A stretch of 64,000 nt of DNA, taken from positions 248,001-312,000 of the forward strand of contig CP188828.1 in the NCBI GenBank assembly GCA_050110875.1. Direction: 5' to 3'. The notes beneath the pieces are model-generated. The model did not search any database. It was not told the DNA's origin and worked only from the letters and a program-made list of their open reading frames with translations. Shown here piece by piece: positions 45,366-51,332 of the stretch (the first letter of the stretch is position 1; the number at the start of each line of letters is the position of its first letter). Both the position numbers and the translations under genes were made by a program. Origin of the DNA: Methyloligella sp050110875 (lineage in GTDB: Bacteria; Pseudomonadota; Alphaproteobacteria; Rhizobiales; Methyloligellaceae).

Positions 45366-46162
45366 CAGGAATCATCCTTCTTGCTAGATTGCTCCTGCTT
45401 GGCGACGTCCTCACCTTTCTTGGCGGCTTCCGCCCCCTCGGCATCCTGGATCGGCGGCCGGGGCACATCTTCGGCCCGCCGGTTGGCGGCTTTGGTCGGC
45501 TCCTTGGCCTCTTTGTCCTTCAACGGCGGGTTTACGGCGCCGGAATCCTCAGACATCCGATAAAGCTCGGCGCTGGTCAGGCTGGTCGGACCGCTTCTGG
45601 GCGCCGATAGCTGACGTCCGTTCTGAGGACCGGGAACGACCTCCCTGCCGGCTTTCAGCTCGTTCAGGATCCAGGCGAGACGCTCGCCGTCGAGATCCTC
45701 GTAGTAATCCTTGTTGATCTGCACCATGGGGGCGTTGGAGCAGGCCCCGAGGCATTCCACCTCGATCCAGGAGAACAGGCCGTCCTCCGTGACCTTGCCG
45801 GGCTCGCCGATCATCTCGCGGCAGGTCTTCTTCAGATCGTCGGCGCCGCGCAGCCAGCAGGGCGTGGTGCCGCAGAGCTGCACGAAGTAGCGCCCCACGG
45901 GCGCCAGGTTGAACATGGTGTAGAAGGTCGCGATCTCGTAGACGCGGATATAGGCCATGCCAAGCATGTCGGCGACGTAGCGGAGCGCCGGCTCGGGCAG
46001 CCAGCCGCCCATTTGCTCCTGGGCTCGCCATAACAGCGGTATGACTCCCGAAGCCTGTTTGCCTTCCGGGTATTTTTCGAGCGTGTTCTTGGCCCAAACG
46101 AGGTTTTCCGGCGTGAATGCGAAAGCCTCGGGCTGCTCATCTGCAAGGCGTCGGACGCTCAT
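45365..46162 (-). CDS. nuoE: NADH-quinone oxidoreductase subunit E, with C-terminal extension
   Basis: NuoE holds the 2Fe-2S cluster N1a beside NuoF. The ATG at 46162 (MSVRRLADEQPEAFAF) begins the conserved sequence. Cluster ligands are Cys97, 102, 137 and 141 (LCGTTPCWLRG, VECLGACSNAPM). The thioredoxin-like core ends near 172. The last 90 residues are low-complexity, rich in Pro, Ala, Lys and Glu, an extension seen in other alphaproteobacterial NuoE proteins. The gene follows nuoD after an unusually long 259-base gap. Confidence 0.95.
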
Positions 46163-46421
46163 GCGGCTGTCTTCTTGTGGTTCGCCTGCAGTGTGTTTCG
46201 ACTGCAAACGCGATTTAGAGGGCGAGTTCTCCGCTGCCGCGCTCGGCCATTCCCATATGACCATCCCTTAAGCGGGTTACAGCTTGCGGTGAAGCACTCC
46301 CAAATTGAAGGCAAACAGTCTTTAAACTCTCTGCCAGAATCTCATCTCTCTTGTTCGCATCTTGCCTGTTGAGCCCCGTGAATCAAGGGGCCGAAAAGGC
46401 GCGAAACGCAACCGGACCTTG
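46163..46421 (-). other. nuoD-nuoE intergenic gap
   Basis: This 259-base stretch breaks an otherwise tight operon. Just after nuoD a GCCCC/GGGGC hairpin with a nine-base loop can form, but no T-run follows. The frame open upstream of nuoE (from 46264) shows no conservation I recognise. A weak TTGGGA-N16-TGTAAC promoter-like pair occurs before nuoE. I see no RNA gene. Confidence 0.4.
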
Positions 46422-47651
46422 TTACCGATCGACCTCCCCGAAGACGATGTCGAGGGAGCCGAGAATGGCCGAGACATCCGCCAGCATGTGGCCCTTGGAG
46501 AGGAAGTCCATGGCCTGAAGATGGGCGAAACCCGGCGCGCGAAGCTTGCAGCGATACGGCCGGTTGGTGTCGTCGGCGACCAAATAAACGCCGAATTCTC
46601 CTTTTGGCGCCTCGACTGCGGCATAAACCTCGCCGGCCGGCACGTGATAGCCTTCCGTATAGAGCTTGAAGTGATGGATCAGCGCTTCCATCGACTGCTT
46701 CATCTCCCCACGGCGCGGCGGCACCATCTTGTGGTTCTCCACCAGCACCTCGCCGGGCTCGGTTGTGAGCTTCTCGCAGGCCTGTTTCATGATGCGGACA
46801 GATTGTCGCATCTCCTCCATGCGGATCAGATAGCGGTCGTAGCAATCGCCGTTCTTGCCGACGGGGATGTCGAATTCCATCTCTTCGTAGCATTCGTAGG
46901 GCTGGCTCTTGCGCAGATCCCAGGCGGCGCCGGAGCCGCGCACCATCACGCCGGAGAAGCCCCAAGCCCAGGCATCGTCCAGATCGACCACGCCAATATC
47001 GACATTGCGCTGCTTGAAGATGCGGTTGTCGGTCAGCAGCCCCTCGATATCGTCGAGCACCTTCAGGAAGGGATCGCAGAAGGCGTAGATGTCGTCGACC
47101 AGCTTGGGCGGCAGATCCTGATGCACGCCGCCGGGCCGAAAATAGGCCGCATGCATACGGCTGCCCGAGGCGCGCTCATAGAACACCATGAGCTTCTCGC
47201 GCTCCTCGAAGCCCCAGAGCGGCGGGGTCAGCGCGCCGACATCCATGGCCTGGGTGGTGACGTTCAGGAGATGGGAGAGCAGCCGTCCGATCTCCGAATA
47301 GAGCACGCGGATGAGCTGGGCGCGCTTCGGGATCTCGACGCCAACCAGGCGCTCCACGGCCAGACAATAGGCGTGCTCCTGGTTCATGGGCGCGACGTAA
47401 TCGAGCCGGTCGAAATAGGGCAGAGCCTGGAGATAGGTCTTGTACTCGATCAGCTTCTCGGTGCCGCGATGCAGCAGCCCGATATGGGGATCGACCCGCT
47501 CCACCACCTCGCCGTCGAGCTCGAGAACGAGACGCAGCACGCCATGGGCTGCCGGATGCTGGGGACCGAAATTGATCGTGAACTTCCGGTCCTCGGTGTC
47601 TTCCTTCAGCAGTTCACGATCCTGTTTGTCGAGTTCGCTGTCGGTCGTCAT
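46422..47651 (-). CDS. nuoD: NADH-quinone oxidoreductase subunit D
   Basis: NuoD forms the quinone site together with NuoB. The 409 residues match the 49-kDa subunit: NFGPQHPAAHGVLRLVLELDGE near the N-terminus, LHRGTEKLIEYKTYLQALPYFDRLDYV, QEHAYCLAVE, and the C-terminal FAHLQAMDFLSKGHMLADVSAILGSLDIVFGEVDR split across the end. The ATG overlaps the stop of the thioesterase-like gene by four bases, so translation is coupled. Confidence 0.97.
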   Translation of the reverse strand: MTTDSELDKQDRELLKEDTEDRKFTINFGPQHPAAHGVLRLVLELDGEVVERVDPHIGLLHRGTEKLIEYKTYLQALPYFDRLDYVAPMNQEHAYCLAVERLVGVEIPKRAQLIRVLYSEIGRLLSHLLNVTTQAMDVGALTPPLWGFEEREKLMVFYERASGSRMHAAYFRPGGVHQDLPPKLVDDIYAFCDPFLKVLDDIEGLLTDNRIFKQRNVDIGVVDLDDAWAWGFSGVMVRGSGAAWDLRKSQPYECYEEMEFDIPVGKNGDCYDRYLIRMEEMRQSVRIMKQACEKLTTEPGEVLVENHKMVPPRRGEMKQSMEALIHHFKLYTEGYHVPAGEVYAAVEAPKGEFGVYLVADDTNRPYRCKLRAPGFAHLQAMDFLSKGHMLADVSAILGSLDIVFGEVDR

Positions 47652-48097
47652 GCGCCGGCCTTTTCCGATTCAGCTTCCTGTGCCGCTTGAAGCTTCTTCT
47701 GCATGCCTCGGTCGAAACGGTCCCAGGCAACGACGAATCGTTCGTGCTCTCCCTCGCCGATTACGCCGATGCCGTCATGGGCGCGCACGTGAAATTTCAG
47801 CCGCGGTCCGCGCATTTCGATGCATTCGGCATCGACGGTCACGGTCAGCCCCGGCGGCGTCGCCGATTGGTGGGAAACATCGATATGGGTTCCGAGGCTG
47901 CCCTCGCCCTCGTCGAGATGGGGCGAGATGAGCCTGAGGCAGGTCCATTCCATCAGCCCGACCATGAATCCGGTGGCGAAAACCTCCGGCATGGCCTGAA
48001 ACTCTTCCGCTTCCGGATAGAGATTGGGCACGGTCTTGGTTTCCGGAATCCGGAACGAGAACCGCTCCTTCAAACCAGGTTTCAGGGTGGGCTTCAT
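47648..48097 (-). CDS. FlK-like hotdog thioesterase inside the nuo operon
   Basis: This 149-residue protein has no standard place in complex I. It closely resembles FlK, the fluoroacetyl-CoA thioesterase of Streptomyces cattleya, in order and numbering (recalled, not computed). The FlK catalytic residues Thr42, Glu50 and His76 fall at the same positions (VFATGFMVGLMEW and VSHQSATPPG), as do Gly69 (EGSLGT) and Arg120 (EHERFVV). Phe36, which gates FlK for fluoroacetyl-CoA, is Met36 here, so another acyl-CoA substrate is likely. The fold is a single hotdog domain with a charged C-terminal tail. Both ends overlap by ATGA, with nuoC upstream and nuoD downstream, so it is made with complex I. A thioesterase role is inferred; the substrate is unknown. 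Confidence 0.8.
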   Translation of the reverse strand: MKPTLKPGLKERFSFRIPETKTVPNLYPEAEEFQAMPEVFATGFMVGLMEWTCLRLISPHLDEGEGSLGTHIDVSHQSATPPGLTVTVDAECIEMRGPRLKFHVRAHDGIGVIGEGEHERFVVAWDRFDRGMQKKLQAAQEAESEKAGA

Positions 48098-48720
48098 GGC
48101 TTCCGCTCCGGGGCTTCCGGATCGCCCGCCTTCTCGTCGCCCGGGATCGCTTCGTCCATGCCTTCCCAGGGGCTGAGGAAATCGAAATTGCGGAAGCCCT
48201 GCATCAGCTTCACGGGCTCGTAGACCACCTTCTTGGCCTCGTCGTCGTAGCGGACCTCGACAAAGCCGGTGAGTGGGAAGTCTTTCCGCAACGGGTGGCC
48301 CTGGAAGCCGTAATCGGTGAGCAGGCGCCGCAGATCGGGATGGCCGGAGAACAGCACGCCGTAAAGGTCGTAGGTCTCGCGCTCGAACCAGTCGGCGGCC
48401 GGGAAGACCTCGACGAGGCTCGGCACCGGCGTTGCCTCATCGGTCTGGACCTTGAGGCGGATGCGATGATTCAGAGCCGGGCTGAGCAGGTGATAGACGA
48501 CATCGAAGCGGTCTCCGCGCTCGGGATAATCCGCACCGCAGATATCGATCAGGCAAGCGAATCGGCATTTCGCGTCGTCGCGCAGGAAGGTGGCGACGGG
48601 AACGATTTCCTCGCGCACCACCTCTACGGTGAGCTCTTCATGACGAACCCGATAGCTGGATATGGCAGCCCCCAGATTGTCGCTGAGATGCTTGCCGAGC
48701 TCGTTCAGGGCGTCGTCCAT
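48094..48720 (-). CDS. nuoC: NADH-quinone oxidoreductase subunit C
   Basis: NuoC is the 30-kDa subunit of the peripheral arm. The ATG at 48720 (MDDALNELGKHL) begins the conserved protein; the open frame further upstream runs through nuoB. The 208 residues contain LIDICGADYPERGDRFDVVYHLLS, FPAADWFERETYDLYGVLFSGHPDLRRLLTDYGFQGHPLRKDFPLTG split over two motifs, and a charged tail from about 185. It is a separate subunit, not fused to NuoD. It overlaps the thioesterase-like gene by four bases. Confidence 0.96.
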   Translation of the reverse strand: MDDALNELGKHLSDNLGAAISSYRVRHEELTVEVVREEIVPVATFLRDDAKCRFACLIDICGADYPERGDRFDVVYHLLSPALNHRIRLKVQTDEATPVPSLVEVFPAADWFERETYDLYGVLFSGHPDLRRLLTDYGFQGHPLRKDFPLTGFVEVRYDDEAKKVVYEPVKLMQGFRNFDFLSPWEGMDEAIPGDEKAGDPEAPERKP

Positions 48721-48749
48721 GCCGGATCTTACAAACTTTCGATGACGCT

Positions 48750-49325
48750 TCAGCGTTGAATGGTGCCGGTGCGCCGGATCTTCTTTTGGAGCAGCAGCAC
48801 GCCATAGACCAGCGCTTCGGCGGTCGGCGGGCAGCCGGGGACGTAGATATCGACGGGCACGATGCGGTCGCAGCCGCGCACCACGGAATAGGAATAGTGA
48901 TAGTAGCCGCCGCCATTGGCGCAGGACCCCATGGAGATCACGTAGCGCGGCTCCGGCATCTGGTCGTAAACCTTGCGAAGCGGCGCGGCCATCTTGTTGG
49001 TCAGGGTGCCGGCGACGATCATCACGTCGGACTGGCGCGGGCTGGCGCGGGGCGCGAAGCCGAATCGCTCCAGGTCGTAGCGCGGCATGGAGGCCTGCAT
49101 CATTTCCACCGCGCAGCAGGCGAGCCCGAAGGTCATCCACATCAGCGAGCCGGTGCGGGCCCAGTTGATCAGGTCGTCGGCCGTGGTCAGCAGAAAGCCC
49201 TTATCGGCCAGCTGATCGGAGAATTCGTCGAAACGCGAGACCTGGGTCAGCACGCGGTCCTGCGGGATACGCGGACGCCCTTGCGGCTGCGCCTGATCGA
49301 GAATCGGGTCGTCGGTCAATCCCAT
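48750..49325 (-). CDS. nuoB: NADH-quinone oxidoreductase subunit B
   Basis: NuoB carries N2, the last iron-sulfur cluster before quinone. The ATG at 49325 has AAGGGAG eight bases upstream and overlaps nuoA by ten bases. The 191 residues hold the N2 ligands Cys70 and Cys71 (FGLACCAVEMM), Cys135 (GSCANGGG) and Cys165 (VPGCPPTAEAL). Confidence 0.96.
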   Translation of the reverse strand: MGLTDDPILDQAQPQGRPRIPQDRVLTQVSRFDEFSDQLADKGFLLTTADDLINWARTGSLMWMTFGLACCAVEMMQASMPRYDLERFGFAPRASPRQSDVMIVAGTLTNKMAAPLRKVYDQMPEPRYVISMGSCANGGGYYHYSYSVVRGCDRIVPVDIYVPGCPPTAEALVYGVLLLQKKIRRTGTIQR

Positions 49326-49681
49326 TCCAAGGCTCCCTTCCCCCATTCATATATGAAGCCGATGGTGAGGATGCCAAGGAAGACCATCATCGACCAGAAG
49401 CCGAACATCCCGACATCGTCGAAGGCCACGGCCCAAGGGAACAGGAAGGCGACCTCGAGGTCGAAGATGATGAAAAGCAGCGAGACGAGATAGAATCGCA
49501 CGTCGAATTTCATGCGCGCATCGTCGAAGGCATCGAAGCCGCATTCGTAGGTGGAGACCTTCTCAGGGTCGGGGGCTTGCGGTGCGATGAAGAACGGAAC
49601 GAGCAGCAGAACGGCGCTGATGACGAAAGCCACGCCGATGAAGATCACCAGCGGGAGATAGTCTTGCAGCAATTCGCTCAT
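49316..49681 (-). CDS. nuoA: NADH-quinone oxidoreductase subunit A
   Basis: NuoA is a three-helix membrane subunit and the first gene of the operon. The ATG at 49681 (MSELLQDYLPLVIFIG) gives 121 residues. YECGFDAFDDARMKFDVRFY is the conserved quinone-site loop, and FDLEVAFLFPWAV the second helix. A GAGG site precedes the ATG. The promoter must lie in the 212 bases before tRNA-Asp; TATAAG occurs there but no matching -35. Confidence 0.96.
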   Translation of the reverse strand: MSELLQDYLPLVIFIGVAFVISAVLLLVPFFIAPQAPDPEKVSTYECGFDAFDDARMKFDVRFYLVSLLFIIFDLEVAFLFPWAVAFDDVGMFGFWSMMVFLGILTIGFIYEWGKGALEWD

Positions 49682-49893
49682 GAAACCGCCTCGATTGTCC
49701 CGGGACCGGACGAGAAGGCGCAAAGATACGTGCCTGCTTCCCGAAGGGCTTATACGGGATCGAGCGACCGTGCTCCGCCCTCTCCTCTCGCCCGCAGGCT
49801 TGAGTCTTGGCTTACCGCAGCGCTGGGGCCTTGTGCAAGGCGCCAGCCGCCGCAGGGCGCGGCATTGGGCCGATTTTTCATGTTCTGAGAAAA

Positions 49894-49970
<77 letters not shown>

Positions 49971-50143
49971 GCGGTGCGCCCTTATCGCGCTTCTAAGCGG
50001 CGAGGGCCTTCAGCGTGTAAGGCTTCCGATTCCCCAAGTCAACAGAACAGAGCCGATGGTGGACATCTATCGTTCATTTGTTGGTTGGCGAAGCTTGAAG
50101 AGCCCCCTGCTCTGCGCATTTGGGACGCGAAGCAAGACGGTCG

Positions 50144-50197
50144 TTCGGCCTAAAGGCCTTCACGTGGCTGCGCCACGCGTAGCCCTTAAGGGCGAAG
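50144..50197. repeat. 54-bp direct repeat, copy 1
   Basis: Identical over 54 bases to 50505-50558 in the same orientation. It contains three palindromes in a row: GGCC-TAAA-GGCC (50147-50158), CGTGGC-TGC-GCCACG (50163-50177) and GCCCTTAAGGGC (50182-50193). It lies just downstream of the GIY-YIG gene (minus strand). Confidence 0.9.
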
Positions 50198-50211
50198 TTG
50201 TCGCCCTCTAG

Positions 50212-50454
50212 TTAGAGCAACCGTTTGTTGGCAAACGCCCTGCCAGAATGGGATTTGAGATAAATCTCAAATTCCAGAGCCACATATTTGTCAGGAAAGG
50301 CGCAATACCAGGCGAGTTCCCATGGAATAAATTTGGCCGTGTGTTTGGATTTTCCAGCGTTGTGATCACTCACGCGCTGGCGGAGATCCGCTGTTGCGCC
50401 AACGTAAGTCTGGTCCGGATGGGCCGAACTACGGATGATATAGACATACCACAT
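50212..50454 (-). CDS. Small GIY-YIG nuclease domain protein
   Basis: This 80-residue protein is a minimal GIY-YIG domain of the UPF0213/YhbQ type. The two signature strands appear as YVYII (for GIY, residues 3-7) and TYVG (for YIG, 16-19), followed by the catalytic Arg in ADLRQRVSDHN, HTAKF, and the metal-binding Glu region ALEFEIYLKSHSG. It ends NKRLL. GGAG lies about ten bases before the ATG. The gene sits between two identical 54-base repeats and between two tRNA genes, and its DNA is visibly AT-richer than its neighbours. It may be a mobile or selfish cassette; whether the nuclease is active is unknown. Confidence 0.85.
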   Translation of the reverse strand: MWYVYIIRSSAHPDQTYVGATADLRQRVSDHNAGKSKHTAKFIPWELAWYCAFPDKYVALEFEIYLKSHSGRAFANKRLL

Positions 50455-50504
50455 GGCAGTCCGTCTCCGCTTTCGCTTTGCTCAAGCTATGCCGGACACG
50501 GCTT

Positions 50505-50558
50505 CGGCCTAAAGGCCTTCACGTGGCTGCGCCACGCGTAGCCCTTAAGGGCGAAGCG
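50505..50558. repeat. 54-bp direct repeat, copy 2, abutting tRNA-Val
   Basis: Identical to 50144-50197. Its right end lies two bases from the CCA end of tRNA-Val, so the element begins directly at the 3' end of that tRNA. The two copies are 307 bases apart and enclose the GIY-YIG gene. Confidence 0.9.
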
Positions 50559-50560
50559 TG

Positions 50561-50636
50561 GTGGGCGGTGAGAGGATCGAACTCCCGACATCCACGGTGT
50601 AAACGTGGCGCTCTACCAGCTGAGCTAACCGCCCGT
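50561..50636 (-). tRNA. tRNA-Val (TAC)
   Basis: Seventy-six bases including encoded CCA. Acceptor GGGCGGT pairs fully with ACCGCCC; the anticodon arm is CCACG-TTTACAC-CGTGG, anticodon TAC; the T arm is GGGAG-TTCGATC-CTCTC with one wobble. A 54-base repeat begins two bases after the CCA. Confidence 0.97.
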
Positions 50637-50757
50637 CTCCGGAAAGATTCGCCAATGCGCTTGGGCACGCAAGTCTCACGTGGTCCTCGCGCGCGGCACG
50701 GGATTTTCCGAAAACTTTTCTAAAATACGATTTTTACATTCGCCCGGCGTAAAGCCG

Positions 50758-50787
50758 AAAAAATACAGGCCCGGCAAGATGCTGGGC
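50758..50787 (-). terminator. Possible hupB terminator
   Basis: On the minus strand GCCC-A-GC-ATCTT-GC-C-GGGC forms a short stem, followed by CTGTA and six T (50763-50758). It lies about 75 bases after the hupB stop. The stem is weak, with one A-C mismatch. Confidence 0.45.
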
Positions 50788-50831
50788 ACTTTTCGGATCA
50801 CGCTTCCGTCCCTCGGCCGTGAGGGAAAGCC

Positions 50832-50854
50832 GCCCAGGCGCTAACGGCCTGGGC
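50832..50854 (-). other. Hairpin directly after hupB
   Basis: GCCCAGG (50832-50838) and CCTGGGC (50848-50854) form a perfect seven-base stem with a nine-base loop, eight bases after the hupB stop. Only three T follow, so it may protect the mRNA 3' end and not terminate. Confidence 0.45.
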
Positions 50855-50861
50855 CAGCAGA

Positions 50862-51137
50862 TTAGCTGTTGCAGGCTTCCTTCAAAGCCTTGCCGGCGCG
50901 GAACTTCGGTACGCGCGAAGCCGGGATGTTGACCGCTTCGCCGGTGCGCGGATTGCGACCGGTGGAAGCCTTCCGATCGGCGACCTGGAAGTTGCCAAAC
51001 CCGACGATTCGGACGGTGTCGCCATTCTTCAACGCCGTCTCGATGGTCTTGAAGGTGGCGTCGACAGCCTTCTCGGCGGAGTCCTTCGAAATATCGGATT
51101 CCTTCGCCACTTCGGCTACGAGGTCAGCCTTGTTCAT
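50862..51137 (-). CDS. hupB: DNA-binding protein HU
   Basis: HU bends and compacts DNA. The 91 residues match closely: MNKADLVAEVAKESDISKDSAEKAV, then the beta arm with GFGNFQVADRKASTGRNPRTG and the C-terminal PKFRAGKALKEA. It follows lon, as in many proteobacteria, but the lon terminator and an extended -10 promoter indicate separate transcription. Confidence 0.97.
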   Translation of the reverse strand: MNKADLVAEVAKESDISKDSAEKAVDATFKTIETALKNGDTVRIVGFGNFQVADRKASTGRNPRTGEAVNIPASRVPKFRAGKALKEACNS

Positions 51138-51202
51138 GGTCTATCCTTTCGTTCGGCCCCAAACCTCTGCCGCGCACCCGGGGCCGGCGGGGTGCGAAAG
51201 CG

Positions 51203-51211
51203 ATTCTAACA
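51203..51211 (-). promoter_or_regulatory. Candidate hupB extended -10 promoter
   Basis: Minus strand TGT-TAGAAT, an extended -10 (TGnTATAAT type), lies about 65 bases before the hupB ATG and downstream of the lon terminator. No good -35 is seen at 17 bases. Confidence 0.35.
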
Positions 51212-51253
51212 AAATGTGCTGTATGACTGGCCTAGAAAAGGCGGAAGATCAAC

Positions 51254-51286
51254 AAAAATGGTCCGACTCAGCGCGTGAGCCGGACC
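51254..51286 (-). terminator. lon intrinsic terminator
   Basis: Minus strand GGTCCGGCTC and GAGTCGGACC form a ten-base stem (one G-T) around the loop ACGCGCT, followed by A and five T (51258-51254). It lies about 50 bases after the lon stop. Confidence 0.75.
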
Positions 51287-51332
51287 ACAAAGAAAAGTCA
51301 TTTTTGGGGCAGAGCTGAAACTGCCTTACGCG

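Noticed and set aside
50144..50558. CRISPR array
   Set aside because: Only two repeats of 54 bases, separated by a gene of 307 bases; no spacers or cas genes.
50478..50723. 81-residue plus-strand frame over tRNA-Val
   Set aside because: Antisense tRNA translation (WWAVRGSNSRHPRC), a common misannotation; the frame also starts in the repeat cassette.
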